This document shows, in pieces, positions 1 through 9,285 of a stretch of 64,000 nucleotides of DNA. The stretch is from Hyphomicrobium facile (GTDB taxonomy: Bacteria; Pseudomonadota; Alphaproteobacteria; Rhizobiales; Hyphomicrobiaceae). The position numbers and the translations under genes were made by a program. The stretch spans positions 186,001-250,000 of the forward strand of contig NZ_FPCH01000003.1 in the NCBI RefSeq assembly GCF_900116175.1, given 5' to 3'. Position 1 is the stretch's first letter. Each line of letters begins with the position of its first letter. A model generated the notes under the pieces. That model was not told the DNA's origin. It saw only the letters and a program-made list of their open reading frames with translations, and did no database searches.

Positions 1-1499
1 AGAATTCGGGTGATGTCGCGCGCCATCGCCGGATCGGTGGTGAAGAGCGACAGGTCCGTGTAAACGCGCGCGGTTTGCGGATGATAGTTGCCGGTGCCGA
101 TGTGACAGTACGTCGTCAGCTCGGTGCCCTCGCGGCGGACGATCAGGCCGAGCTTGGCGTGCGTCTTCAGTTCGGTGAACCCGTAGACAACGTGAACACC
201 TGCGCTTTCAAGGTCGCGCGCCCAGCGGATGTTTGCTGCTTCGTCAAAGCGGGCTTTGAGCTCGACGACGGCGGTAACGGATTTGCCGGCTTCGACCGCC
301 TCCTTCAGCGCCTGAATGATCGGGCTATCGCGCGAGGTTCGATAGAGCGTCCATTTGATCGCCATCACGTTCGGATCGGCGACGGCCTGGCGCAAATACT
401 GAACGACGACGTCGAAGCTCTCGTAGGGATGGTGGACGACGATGTCCTTGTTACGGACAGCTGCGAAGCAGTCACCGCTGAATTCGCGAATGCGCTCGGG
501 GAAGCGGATCGTGAAGGGCTTGAAGAGAAGATCCGGCCGGTCGGGCACGATCAGCTGCGAGGTATCGGCGAGGGCCAAGATGCCTTCTTTGACGAAAACG
601 CTTTCTTCGCGAACCTCGAGTTCGTCGATGACGAACTTGCGCAAGCGTTCGTGCATCTTGGCTTCTATTTCGAGCCGGATGACGTTGCCGCGGCGCCGCC
701 GCTTCAGCTGGCTTTCATAGGAGCGAACGAGGTCTTCGGCCTCTTCCTGCAATTCGATGTCGCTGTCACGGAGGACGCGGAACGTACCCTTGCTCTTGAT
801 CTCGAAGCCGGAGAACAGCTCGGTCAGAAACATGCCGATGACGTACTCGAGCTGAATGAACCGAATTTCCTTCGGTTTGCCGGGCTCCGCTTCGAGACGA
901 ATGAACCGCTCCAGCTGACCGGGAATGGGAATGAGCCCATTCATGGTTTTGCCGTCGATCGGGCGCACCATCTCGACGACGATGGTCATCGCCTTATTGG
1001 GAATGAAGGGAAACGGATGGGCGGGGTCGGCTGCGATCGGCGTCAGGATCGGGAAGATTTGCGTCATGAACCGACGCTCGAGCCAATCGCGCTGCGCTTC
1101 CGTCAGATCGTCGGGCTGCAACACAAAAAGACCGGCGCCTGCGAGTTCGGTTTTGATCGTCCGCCAACTCGCCTGCTTATCGGCGACGAGGCCCGTCGCG
1201 AACTTGTTGATTGCTGCAAGCTGCTGCATCGGCGTCGAGCCATCTTGCGACAGCGTCGTGATGCCGGCGCGGATCTGGCCATAAACACCGGCTGCGCGAA
1301 CCATGTAAAATTCGTCGAGGTTGTCTGCCGCTATCGATAGGAAGCGCAGACGCTCGAGGAGCGGATGATGTTCGTTGCCCGCTTCCTCAAGAACGCGGCG
1401 GTTGAACTGAAGCCAAGACAGCTCGCGGTTGTAGAAACGCTCCGGCCCTTGCGGAACGATATCGACATCGGTTTTGGTTCTGCTTTTCGCGGTGGCCAT
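1..1499 (-). CDS. ppk: Polyphosphate kinase 1 (partial, C-terminus beyond window)
   Basis: Makes inorganic polyphosphate reversibly from ATP by way of a phosphohistidine. The frame reads left off the window edge, so only about 499 N-terminal residues are visible. The start is the ATG at 1499 (MATAKSRTK). The N-terminal family block [12 protein letters not shown] is followed by [18 protein letters not shown]. The catalytic-histidine segment [10 protein letters not shown] lies near residue 466 (positions about 81-110), equivalent to the autophosphorylated histidine of E. coli PPK. No strong ribosome binding site precedes the ATG. hdaA lies upstream on the same strand with a 95-base gap that contains an inverted repeat. 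The hda-ppk order is common in Hyphomicrobiales. Confidence 0.95.
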   Translation of the reverse strand, partial: MATAKSRTKTDVDIVPQGPERFYNRELSWLQFNRRVLEEAGNEHHPLLERLRFLSIAADNLDEFYMVRAAGVYGQIRAGITTLSQDGSTPMQQLAAINKFATGLVADKQASWRTIKTELAGAGLFVLQPDDLTEAQRDWLERRFMTQIFPILTPIAADPAHPFPFIPNKAMTIVVEMVRPIDGKTMNGLIPIPGQLERFIRLEAEPGKPKEIRFIQLEYVIGMFLTELFSGFEIKSKGTFRVLRDSDIELQEEAEDLVRSYESQLKRRRRGNVIRLEIEAKMHERLRKFVIDELEVREESVFVKEGILALADTSQLIVPDRPDLLFKPFTIRFPERIREFSGDCFAAVRNKDIVVHHPYESFDVVVQYLRQAVADPNVMAIKWTLYRTSRDSPIIQALKEAVEAGKSVTAVVELKARFDEAANIRWARDLESAGVHVVYGFTELKTHAKLGLIVRREGTELTTYCHIGTGNYHPQTARVYTDLSLFTTDPAMARDITRI

Positions 1500-1536
1500 C
1501 TTAGGGGGATTGCTCCGAAAATCCGGTCGAGACATG

Positions 1537-1556
1537 TGGGTGTTAGATTACACCCA
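1537..1556. promoter_or_regulatory. Inverted repeat in the hdaA-ppk gap
   Basis: A perfect 7-bp inverted repeat, TGGGTGT and ACACCCA, surrounds a 6-base spacer 38 bases upstream of the ppk start. There is no T-tract on either strand, so it looks more like an operator or a small RNA hairpin than an intrinsic terminator. No PhoB box was recognised. The function is inference. Confidence 0.3.
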
Positions 1557-1594
1557 AATGACGCGCGGGTGTCTTAATCCTCAGTATAAGACGA

Positions 1595-2281
1595 TTAGTA
1601 GCCGAGTACGTCGAGCGTTGCAGCGGCAATGGGGCGCGTTACCCGGCGCTGCAGCACGAGTGCACGACGATCTGCCTCTGCGACGAACCGTTCGGCTGCA
1701 AGCATAGACCGCTCCATCCGCACGAGAACGTAGTCCACCAATTGCGGCTCGACGCTCAACTGGCGGTCGGCGAATAACTTCACCAGGACAGCGCGAAGCA
1801 GGGCGTCATCGGGCGGCTCTATGGTCGCCAAGGGCAGGGCTTTCAACCGCGAGCGCAGATCGGGAAGCGCAATCGCCAAGTCCCCCGGCACGGTTTCAGT
1901 CGTGAGGAGAATTTGCAGCCGCTGTTCACGGACGAGGTTCAAAAGATGGAACAGCGCCGCCTCATCGGTAATCTTCTGGACGTCCTCGATCAGAAGGGCG
2001 CCTGCTGACGCCATTGCCGGGACGGCCTCACGTGAGATCGCGGATGCCTCGAATGGGGTAGCTCCGGCCCGCTTCAGCCAAACGTTGGCGAGATGGGTTT
2101 TTCCACTTCCCCGCGGGCCGGCGATCACGGCGGCGCCGATGGGCCAATCCGGCCAGCGATCGACGAGCGCAACGGCGGCGGCGTTCGATTCTGAAACAAG
2201 GAAGTCCTCAAGACCCATCGCCGTTCTGTGCGGCAGTTCAAAGACAAGCTGCTCAGGGATCGTGGTCATGGGGCTATTCAA
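1595..2281 (-). CDS. hdaA: DnaA-related regulatory inactivator Hda (HdaA)
   Basis: A 228-residue AAA+ protein related to the ATPase domain of DnaA. In Caulobacter and E. coli, Hda with the beta clamp stimulates ATP hydrolysis by DnaA and so limits re-initiation. The Walker A motif GPRGSGKT is near residue 55 and a degenerate Walker B, ALLIEDVQ, near residue 96. A QLVFELPHR segment near the N-terminus resembles the clamp-binding peptide of Hda proteins. The protein lacks the DNA-binding C-terminal domain of DnaA. The ATG start overlaps the stop codon of the upstream AI-2E transporter (2278-2281), which suggests translational coupling. Confidence 0.9.
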   Translation of the reverse strand: MNSPMTTIPEQLVFELPHRTAMGLEDFLVSESNAAAVALVDRWPDWPIGAAVIAGPRGSGKTHLANVWLKRAGATPFEASAISREAVPAMASAGALLIEDVQKITDEAALFHLLNLVREQRLQILLTTETVPGDLAIALPDLRSRLKALPLATIEPPDDALLRAVLVKLFADRQLSVEPQLVDYVLVRMERSMLAAERFVAEADRRALVLQRRVTRPIAAATLDVLGY

Positions 2282-3363
2282 GGCTTATCCTTCAGGGTCA
2301 GCTCAACCTCGCCTTGATACACGGATGACTCGAGATAGGCGCGGAGCGCAAAGCGTACGAGCACGCCGATTGCGGCAGAAACCGGCACGGCGACGAGGAG
2401 GCCGAGAAATCCGAACAGATAGCTGAAGGTCAACAGCGCGAAGATCAACCAGACGGGATGCAAGCCGATTTCGGAGCCGATGATGTAGGGGCTCAGGACC
2501 CCGGATTCCAGCGCCTGTCCGCCGAGCATGACACCCGCGATAATCAGAATGTGGGTGAGATCGGGCCAGTACTGGATGAAGGCGATGATCATGGCTGCCA
2601 GGGCGCCGAGCGACCATCCGAAAATTGGAATGAATGAGGCGAGGCCGGTCAGAATTCCAACGAGCATGCCATAGTCCAGTCCGGCGAGACTGAGCGCAAT
2701 CGCGTAGTAGAGTGCGAGAAGGATGCACACCACGCCCTGTCCGCGGATGAACGCGGAGATGCGGCTGTCGATTTCGATGGCAAGGGCTCGGATCTGGTCC
2801 GCATCGCGACGCGGGAGCCAAGCGTCGATCGTGGCCACCATTTTCGGCCAATCCTTGACGACGTAGAAAAAGACGACCGGCGTTATAAGGACAACGGTGA
2901 AGAAGTTCACCGCGGCGGTACTCTGGTTCCAAATCCCTTGCACGAAGGTCCCAAGAAAAGATGGCGCAGAGGATGTGAAGGACTCCAGAGCGGATCGAAC
3001 GGCCGCTTCGGCCTGCGGGTATCGCACTCCCAGATTCTCACGCGCGGCCATCTCAAGCGTAACCTTGAGCCGTCCGATTTCTCGCGGGGCCGCCTCGACG
3101 AGGCCGGCCACCTGTTGGGCGAGGACGGGCACGAGGAACACGAGCATCAAAGTGATGATGCACACCAACACCGCGAGAAGCAGAATGGCAGAAACCCAGC
3201 GCGGGATGCCGGCACGGCCCATGGCGTCAACGACGGGATTGAGAAAATAGGCCAGCGTCAGCCCAATCACGAATGGGACGAGCGCCGGAGCTACGAGTTG
3301 AACGATGTAGGCGAACAGCAGCGCAGCCGCGGTCCAAAACAGCGCGTGCCGCTCAAAATACAT
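2278..3363 (-). CDS. AI-2E family transporter (PerM-like membrane protein)
   Basis: A 361-residue polytopic inner-membrane protein of the AI-2E/UPF0118 (PerM) family. Hydrophobic segments cluster at both ends: LFWTAAALLFAYIVQLVAP near the N-terminus, and a C-terminal block with the family-typical PIFGWSLGALAA and LGGQALESGVLSPYIIG stretches. Members include permeases and ion antiporters, and the substrate cannot be told from the sequence. It is co-directional with hdaA (4-base overlap) downstream and with the CDP-alcohol transferase upstream. The same gene order occurs widely in alphaproteobacteria. Confidence 0.88.
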   Translation of the reverse strand: MYFERHALFWTAAALLFAYIVQLVAPALVPFVIGLTLAYFLNPVVDAMGRAGIPRWVSAILLLAVLVCIITLMLVFLVPVLAQQVAGLVEAAPREIGRLKVTLEMAARENLGVRYPQAEAAVRSALESFTSSAPSFLGTFVQGIWNQSTAAVNFFTVVLITPVVFFYVVKDWPKMVATIDAWLPRRDADQIRALAIEIDSRISAFIRGQGVVCILLALYYAIALSLAGLDYGMLVGILTGLASFIPIFGWSLGALAAMIIAFIQYWPDLTHILIIAGVMLGGQALESGVLSPYIIGSEIGLHPVWLIFALLTFSYLFGFLGLLVAVPVSAAIGVLVRFALRAYLESSVYQGEVELTLKDKP

Positions 3364-3413
3364 GTCGTTCGATCCTCAAATCGTCAGCCGGGCTGAAACA
3401 TGCCCCGGAACAC

Positions 3414-3968
3414 TCAGCTTTTCGAGCCGGTGGTTTCGTAAAACGTCATGTGTTTCAGCCACACGCGCAAATAAGCCACAAGCGAGATGATCGTCGTCGC
3501 AGCTGCAAGAAGCGTCAATAGCTGCACGGGCCCCTTCAGCCGCAAGCCGAAGCCCTCATCTGCCAGCACGGTGGCGGCCAGCACGATCTGGGCAACGGTG
3601 TTCATCTTGCTGACGGCAAGGGGTTTCATTGGCGTCGGGTGATCGAGCAGCCATGACAGGACGACCGCGATAACGATCAGCACGTCGCGCGACACGACCA
3701 GGATGACCAGCCACGATGGCAGACGCGCCGTTACGCCGAGCGCTATGAAGATGCAGACGATAAGCAGCTTGTCCGCAATGGGGTCGAGATACGCGCCGAG
3801 TTCGGTCTCCCAACTGAAGCGCTTGGCGAGGAATCCGTCGACGGCGTCGGAGATGCCCGCCACGACGAAAGCCAGGAATGCCGCCTGGAGTTCGCCCGTC
3901 AGCAGCAGCCAGAAGACCACGGGTACGAGAATGACCCGGCCGAGCGTAATTAGATTTGGAATGCTCAC
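3414..3968 (-). CDS. CDP-alcohol phosphatidyltransferase (PgsA-like)
   Basis: A membrane enzyme that transfers a phosphatidyl group from CDP-diacylglycerol to an alcohol, as in phosphatidylglycerophosphate synthase. The signature DG-x2-AR-x8-G-x3-D-x3-D is present as DGFLAKRFSWETELG followed by AYLDPIAD, with all aspartates kept but Lys where Arg is usual. Several hydrophobic segments follow. The open frame reaches an ATG at 4094, but the extra 42 residues look unlike the family. I prefer the GTG at 3968, which starts SIPNLITLGR and has a GGGGA purine stretch upstream. That gives 184 residues, a normal family length. The alcohol substrate is not proven. Confidence 0.85.
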   Translation of the reverse strand: MSIPNLITLGRVILVPVVFWLLLTGELQAAFLAFVVAGISDAVDGFLAKRFSWETELGAYLDPIADKLLIVCIFIALGVTARLPSWLVILVVSRDVLIVIAVVLSWLLDHPTPMKPLAVSKMNTVAQIVLAATVLADEGFGLRLKGPVQLLTLLAAATTIISLVAYLRVWLKHMTFYETTGSKS

Positions 3969-4162
3969 GCCGAAACTGTCCCCGTCTTTCTCTGCCTGGG
4001 CGAAGTTGAAACCGATTAGGCGGCGCGACCCTAGCCCTTGGAAGTTTATCTCGTCGAGAACATCCTCCTTTGCACTGCAGTAATGCAGCAGCAACGAAAG
4101 GGCGCGTCAACCACTGCGCACCGCAGCGCCCCTCGAAACGAACGAGATATATATAAATTATT

Positions 4163-5299
4163 TCAATAGCTTGAGCGAAGAACCCAGCCTTGGTCCGTGC
4201 CGGTGAGGCTGAGACCGCGAGCGCCTAGAGCATTTGCCAGACTTCTTGCACCACCCGGATATTTCAAGGTGATGTCGGCGCTACTTTCCGTGACGTCGGC
4301 GATGTTGAGCCCGTCGACACCCGGAGTGTCCAGGAGTTGTGCGCGCATCTGATCCCATTGATCGGAGCTCGAGAACTCAACCAGAAGGGTCACGTCCTCG
4401 CCGCTGCCACCCGTCGAGGCAGCCCAGACGGGCATGTCCGCTCCAGCGGAGGCGGGCACGGGAGCGGCGGACTTGATGGCCTTCCAGCGGCCCTCGATCA
4501 CGCCCAGGGCCACAACCGCTGCGAGCTGGGAGGCGTAATCGAGATCACCGTCCGAGATGCGGTAGGTCCGTTTCAACAGCAGCGGACCGGCGGCATCCCG
4601 TCCGGCGAGCGTCACGGTCAACTTTTTAGATGCCATGTCCGGCTCGGCGACAGCCATTACGACGAGGCCCGTTCCATATTCGCCCGTGAGCGCGCGCAAG
4701 CCGTTGTCGTCGCCGGCGAGCATCTGGTTGACCGTATCGGGGCGGATCGTCGGCTTCAGATCCTTGATCGTTATCGGGGTGATCGTGTGTTTCAGGTCGA
4801 GGCCCGTCCAGGCGCGGCGCCATAGCCCAGCGTCACCGCCCGCCGTTGGCGGGTTGCCCTGCTGCAGCACGGTCAAGACTGTTACCGGCGGCGCCTGCTG
4901 GTCGACATAAGGAATGCCTTGGCGCGAGAGCGCGGAGCGCACTGCGTCGGCCTGGAACGAGAAGTCGAGGCTGGCGATGTAATCGGTTGCGGAATTGCGT
5001 TCCGAGCGCACGGAGACGCCCGATACGAGATCTCCGGCTTTGAGATCTGCGACTGTCGACAGCCGTTTATAGGCCGTGACCGGCACGAGGCGCTTCAGAA
5101 GGGAGCGGAACGCCGCTTGCTGACCGTCTGCCATCGCCTGCTCCTTCGCAGCAACGGCGTTGGCCGCGGTCGCTTCGACCGGATAATTCGCGACGGTATA
5201 GGCAGCATCTGCGCCCGCCGAGATTGCAGGCGCCGTTTCGAGCCCAACAGCCGCCGTCCAGATGGCTATGGCAATGGCGAAGCAGCGACCAACGGACAC
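4163..5299 (-). CDS. DUF2066 domain-containing exported protein
   Basis: A 378-residue protein with an N-terminal signal peptide (a hydrophobic run ending near AISAGADA), so probably periplasmic. It matches the DUF2066 pattern, with the [13 protein letters not shown] block near residue 62 and a C-terminal repeat-like region rich in LTLAGRD and YPGG segments. The start is a GTG at 5299 preceded by a GGGGGA ribosome binding site. The function is unknown. It sits divergently from purM with a 222-base shared upstream region and upstream of the CDP-alcohol transferase gene, the usual alphaproteobacterial arrangement. Confidence 0.82.
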   Translation of the reverse strand: MSVGRCFAIAIAIWTAAVGLETAPAISAGADAAYTVANYPVEATAANAVAAKEQAMADGQQAAFRSLLKRLVPVTAYKRLSTVADLKAGDLVSGVSVRSERNSATDYIASLDFSFQADAVRSALSRQGIPYVDQQAPPVTVLTVLQQGNPPTAGGDAGLWRRAWTGLDLKHTITPITIKDLKPTIRPDTVNQMLAGDDNGLRALTGEYGTGLVVMAVAEPDMASKKLTVTLAGRDAAGPLLLKRTYRISDGDLDYASQLAAVVALGVIEGRWKAIKSAAPVPASAGADMPVWAASTGGSGEDVTLLVEFSSSDQWDQMRAQLLDTPGVDGLNIADVTESSADITLKYPGGARSLANALGARGLSLTGTDQGWVLRSSY

Positions 5300-5521
5300 C
5301 TTAATCCCCCGTTTCCCGTTTTCAGGCGATGTATATGGCCGGCAAGGATACGCAACCGCGGAACCCCGCCAACGATCCCTTCGTTGCTCTCAGGGCCAGT
5401 CGCTGCTACGACCCCCATCACGGGTTGGCAATGGGGCAAAAGTGAGTTTAACCGATGCCCTCCCCACTGCGCCATTCATGGACGCGGCTTCCATCCAACA
5501 CAATTCCCCCGACGAGGACGA

Positions 5522-6652
5522 ATGCCGGCGGCTGACGAGAATTCGAATAAGAGCATCACGTATGCCGACGCTGGCGTCGATATCGATGCGGGTAACGCGC
5601 TGGTCGCGGCCATCAAGCCGCTTGCGCGTTCGACGAGCCGCCCTGGCGCGGATGTGGATCTCGGCGGCTTCGGCGGCCTGTTCGATCTGAAGCGCACCGG
5701 CTTTCGCGATCCGATCCTGGTCGCGGCGAACGACGGTGTAGGCACGAAGCTCAAAATCGCCATCGAGACCGGCCGTCATTCGACAATCGGAATCGACCTT
5801 GTCGCGATGTGCGTCAACGATCTCGTCGTGCAAGGCGCGGAGCCGTTGTTCTTTCTCGACTACTTTGCCGTCGGCAAGCTCGATGTCGCCGCCGCGCGCG
5901 ACGTCATCGCGGGGATCGCGGATGGCTGCCGCGATGCGGGCTGCGCGCTCATCGGCGGAGAAACCGCCGAGATGCCGGGCCTCTACAAGAGCGGCGACTA
6001 CGATCTCGCAGGGTTCTCGGTCGGCGCCGTCGAGCGCGATGAAATCTTGCCGCGTGCCGATATCGCCGTCGGCGACATTCTGATCGGGCTCAAGTCTTCG
6101 GGGGTTCATTCGAACGGCTACAGCCTCGTGCGCAAGCTCGTCGAGCATGCGCGCCTCGATTGGAATGCGCCTGCCCCGTTTGCCGCGAACACATCAGTCG
6201 CGGAAGCGCTGCTCACGCCGACGCGCATCTACGTCAAACCGCTTCTCGCCGCTATCCGGGCAACGGGCGGGTCGGGCATGAACGGCGCGATCAAGGCGCT
6301 ATCGCATATCACCGGCGGCGGACTTTCCGAGAACGTGCCTCGCGTGATGCCGAAAGACATGGGCGCTCGCATCGATCTTTCATCGTTCGATGTGCCGCCC
6401 GTTTTCGGGTGGCTCGCCAAGACCGGCAACATCGAGCCCACCGAACTGCTCAGGACGTTCAACTGCGGCATCGGCATGATCGCGGTCGTCTCGAAAGCGA
6501 AAGTTGACGACGTAATCACGAAGCTGAAGGCGGCCGGCGAAGAGCCCTTGATCATCGGCGATGTCATCCCTCCGACGGGCGAAAAGTCGGAAGCAAAGGG
6601 CAAAGGCGAAGCCTGGGCCGTCAAGTACGAAGGCAAGCTGAGTCTTAGTTGA
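5522..6652 (+). CDS. purM: Phosphoribosylformylglycinamidine cyclo-ligase (AIR synthetase)
   Basis: The fifth step of de novo purine synthesis, ATP-dependent closure of FGAM to aminoimidazole ribonucleotide in the cytoplasm. It has 376 residues. Family blocks are GGFGGLFDL, the metal- and ATP-site [53 protein letters not shown] and [14 protein letters not shown]. The frame is open well upstream, but the ATG at 5522 ([18 protein letters not shown]) fits homologues and has GAGGA about five bases before it. purN, often the next gene in related bacteria, is instead 5.3 kb away. Confidence 0.96.
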   Translation: MPAADENSNKSITYADAGVDIDAGNALVAAIKPLARSTSRPGADVDLGGFGGLFDLKRTGFRDPILVAANDGVGTKLKIAIETGRHSTIGIDLVAMCVNDLVVQGAEPLFFLDYFAVGKLDVAAARDVIAGIADGCRDAGCALIGGETAEMPGLYKSGDYDLAGFSVGAVERDEILPRADIAVGDILIGLKSSGVHSNGYSLVRKLVEHARLDWNAPAPFAANTSVAEALLTPTRIYVKPLLAAIRATGGSGMNGAIKALSHITGGGLSENVPRVMPKDMGARIDLSSFDVPPVFGWLAKTGNIEPTELLRTFNCGIGMIAVVSKAKVDDVITKLKAAGEEPLIIGDVIPPTGEKSEAKGKGEAWAVKYEGKLSLS

Positions 6653-6733
6653 CGCCTCCGACACGCGTGCGGCGCGCCGGGCTTTTTGCTTTGACGCTTC
6701 CGACACGCGTTCCGCGAGCCGGCCGGAAGCGTC
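6651..6733. terminator. Direct repeat and long hairpin between purM and xoxF
   Basis: The space between convergent purM and xoxF holds two imperfect 28-base copies beginning GACGCCTCCGACACGCGT (6651) and GACGCTTCCGACACGCGT (6693). The second copy forms a hairpin with a perfect 10-bp stem, GACGCTTCCG at 6693-6702 and CGGAAGCGTC at 6724-6733. A GGGC-TTTTT tract follows the first copy, as would suit purM termination on the plus strand. Its role as a convergent termination region is inference. Confidence 0.45.
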
Positions 6734-6736
6734 GGT

Positions 6737-8569
6737 TCAGGGCAACGCGAAAACAGTCAGCGAACCGCCGAGGCTCGTGTAGCCGGAGAGGCTCGCGAAG
6801 CCTCCGACAGCGCCTGATCCGTCGTCCGGATTGGTGAGGCCGGCTGCGAGACCGATGCCTGCCCAGCCGCCGACGCCGGAGAACACGGCAACGTACTGTT
6901 TGCCTGCGTGCCTATAGGTCATGGGATTGCCGACGATCCCGGACGGCGTCTTGAACTTGAATAATTCCGTGCCGTCTTTCTGGTCGACGGCTTTGAAATA
7001 GCCTTCGAGCGTACCGTAGAACGCTATTCCGCCGGCCGTTGTCAGCACGCCAGACCAGACTGCAAAGCGTTCCGGTTTTGACCAGACGATCTTTCCTCTC
7101 GCGCCGTCCCAAGCGATGAGACCGCCGGTTGCGCCTTGGCTGTCGGGCACCGGATACATCGTGAGCGTTGCGCCGACATAGGGCTGGCCGACCGTGTAGG
7201 AAACCTTGAACGGCTCGTAGTCCATGCACATTCGCGTCGTCGGAACGTAGAAGAGCCCCGTCGCCAGAGAATAGGACGCAGGCTGCTGGTTTTTGGAACC
7301 GAGCGACGACGGGCAGATGCCTTTCGTCGTTTCGTCCGTTCCAGTTTCAAACGGCGCATATTTTTTGACGACGGCCGGGCGTCCGTAGTGGGGATCGTTT
7401 TTGTCCATCACGATCGACGTCGCCCAGTTCGCAGCGGGATCGAATTTCTCAGCGACGAGAAGGTCTCCCGTTGCGCGATCCCAAGTGTAGGCAAAGCCAT
7501 TGCGATCGAAGTGCGTCACGGTCTTGCGCGGGAAGCCATTGATTTCGAGATCCGCGAGGATCGGCTCATTGATGCCGTCGTAATCCCATTGATCGAACGG
7601 CGTCATTTGATAGGCCCACCGCGCAATTCCCGTATCGACGTCACGGGCGAACATCGTCATCGCCCATTTCTGATCGATCGGTTTGCGATCTGGGCCTGCG
7701 CGCTGAACGGGATTCCAGGTCGAGGGATTGCCCGTTCCGTAATAGATGAGGTTCAGCTCCGGATCGTAGGCCATGTAGCCCCACGTCGGGCCGCCGCCGA
7801 TCTTCCACTGATCGCCATTCCAGGTGCTCAGCGAGGAATCCTTTCCGGCGGGCTTGCCGAGGACGAGCGTTTTTTCCGGATCGACGAGGACATCCTCGTC
7901 GGGGCCCATCGCGTATGCCCGCCAAACCTTGTAGCCGGAGTTCAAGTCGTAGGCGGTGATGTAACAACGAACGCCGAATTCGCCGCCCGAGACGCCGACG
8001 ATCACCTTGTCCTTGACGATGAGCGGAGCGCCGGTGCCCGTTGCGCCTTTCTTCGGATCGTCGTCAGTCACTTTCCATAGCTCCATGCCGGTTTTGGCAT
8101 CGAGCGCGATGAGCGACGTGTCGGCGGTGTGAACGAGGATCTTACCTTCCGCATATTGCACGCCGCGATTGACGCTATCGCAACACATGACGCCGATGAC
8201 GGAAGGGTCTTGCTTGGGCTGGTATTTCCAAAGGATCTTTTGATCGTGGGCCAGGTCGAGGGCCATCACGGCGTTCGGGAATGGCGTCACGAGATACATC
8301 GTATCGCCGATGACGAGCGGGCCGCCTTCGTGGCCGCGGAGGACGCCAGTCGAGAACGTCCACGCGACTTTGAGGTCTCCGACGTTATCTTTGTTGATCT
8401 CGGCGAGCTTGGAATATCGCTGACCGCTGTAATCGCCGGATTGCACGGCCCAGTCGGCCGGATCGTTCGAATGCGCGATCACGTCCCGGTTGGCTTGCGC
8501 CGCCGTCGCGAAGCTCGCCAGTGCGGCAACAATCGCCAGGGCCCGCGTGACGGCCAGCCAGTTCTTCAT
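6737..8569 (-). CDS. xoxF: PQQ-dependent methanol/ethanol dehydrogenase, XoxF type
   Basis: A periplasmic eight-bladed quinoprotein of 610 residues that oxidises methanol or other primary alcohols, passing electrons to a cytochrome c. It has a signal peptide cut near ATAAQA. The vicinal disulfide Cys129-Cys130 sits in MCCDSVNRG. Metal ligands Glu197 (GGEFG) and Asn281 (GTGNPSTWN) are visible. The active-site segment [11 protein letters not shown] has the catalytic Asp329 and an extra Asp331 two residues on, the hallmark of lanthanide-dependent enzymes; calcium-type MxaF has Ala there. The C-terminus [11 protein letters not shown] to [10 protein letters not shown] fits XoxF. A GGAGGA ribosome binding site precedes the ATG. 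No cytochrome xoxG or xoxJ lies next to it. Confidence 0.92.
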   Translation of the reverse strand: MKNWLAVTRALAIVAALASFATAAQANRDVIAHSNDPADWAVQSGDYSGQRYSKLAEINKDNVGDLKVAWTFSTGVLRGHEGGPLVIGDTMYLVTPFPNAVMALDLAHDQKILWKYQPKQDPSVIGVMCCDSVNRGVQYAEGKILVHTADTSLIALDAKTGMELWKVTDDDPKKGATGTGAPLIVKDKVIVGVSGGEFGVRCYITAYDLNSGYKVWRAYAMGPDEDVLVDPEKTLVLGKPAGKDSSLSTWNGDQWKIGGGPTWGYMAYDPELNLIYYGTGNPSTWNPVQRAGPDRKPIDQKWAMTMFARDVDTGIARWAYQMTPFDQWDYDGINEPILADLEINGFPRKTVTHFDRNGFAYTWDRATGDLLVAEKFDPAANWATSIVMDKNDPHYGRPAVVKKYAPFETGTDETTKGICPSSLGSKNQQPASYSLATGLFYVPTTRMCMDYEPFKVSYTVGQPYVGATLTMYPVPDSQGATGGLIAWDGARGKIVWSKPERFAVWSGVLTTAGGIAFYGTLEGYFKAVDQKDGTELFKFKTPSGIVGNPMTYRHAGKQYVAVFSGVGGWAGIGLAAGLTNPDDGSGAVGGFASLSGYTSLGGSLTVFALP

Positions 8570-8835
8570 TCCAGTCCTCCGAACGAGTCCCCATTCCAGA
8601 TTTCATCGAAATCCGGACTTCGAGCACATCTCCTAACAGGAGCTGTGGAATTGAAAAATTTAAAAGGCGGCAAGCAGAAGCGCAGGCGAGCGGCGCTCGA
8701 CGCCCCGTAGAATGGGCTGATGCTCAATCCACGCATTAGCCGCTTGCATCAGGGCCGAGCAAAAGTACGCCACGGAACTGAAAAAATTCCGAGCTAGTTT
8801 GCCCCCGGAATCAACGCGCTTATCGGAGGGACTAC

Positions 8836-9093
8836 ATGTCCGGTGACGTAGCTGACCTCGTGGTCGGAGAAATTATCGAAATCAAATATCGCGTGCCCCA
8901 GCCATCTTACGAGGACAGCGGGGAGCCGCTGCTTTCGGACCGGTGGTTCGTTGCCGAGATCATTCACCAGGACTACGACGCGCCGCCCGTGGCCCGGCTC
9001 GCGGACGGGCAATTTACGGATATTCGCCCTTACATGACGTGGCGCCGGATTTCCGGGCACGGCGCCCCTCGCTTCGCGGGCGCCCGCGGTTAA
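8836..9093 (+). CDS. Hypothetical 85-aa protein
   Basis: Family not recognised. The start has a strong ribosome binding site, GGAGGG, about six bases before the ATG, which supports translation. The product is acidic and soluble with no signal peptide or membrane segment. It contains VVGEIIEIKYRVPQ near the N-terminus and TDIRPYMTWRRISGHG near the C-terminus. The hydrophobic and charged alternation could form a small beta-rich fold, but that is a guess. It lies divergently from xoxF (266-base gap) and upstream of a glycosyltransferase gene on the same strand (192-base gap). Confidence 0.7.
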   Translation: MSGDVADLVVGEIIEIKYRVPQPSYEDSGEPLLSDRWFVAEIIHQDYDAPPVARLADGQFTDIRPYMTWRRISGHGAPRFAGARG

Positions 9094-9285
9094 CGGCAAT
9101 ATGATTAAGATGCGGCGTCTGCGGTATTTTTCCTCGGCTGTCACACAAACGAAAAGTGCAAGCGTCAGAAGCGGGAGGGACCGGACCAGATTCGGAACCG
9201 CCTCTCGTTATGTGCTCCCTCGGGCTCGGCTGTCGCGTGCAATCCGCTGCCCCAGGGGATCACGGCCCAACACCGAGGTAGCGTC

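Noticed and set aside
75-1340. 421-aa plus-strand frame
   Set aside because: Antisense to ppk; the minus frame carries the clear PPK motifs. No ribosome binding site or family match.
5390-6148. 252-aa minus-strand frame
   Set aside because: Shadow of purM caused by high third-position GC; charged, repetitive composition.
7136-8080. 314-aa plus-strand frame
   Set aside because: Antisense to xoxF, whose motifs occupy the same span.
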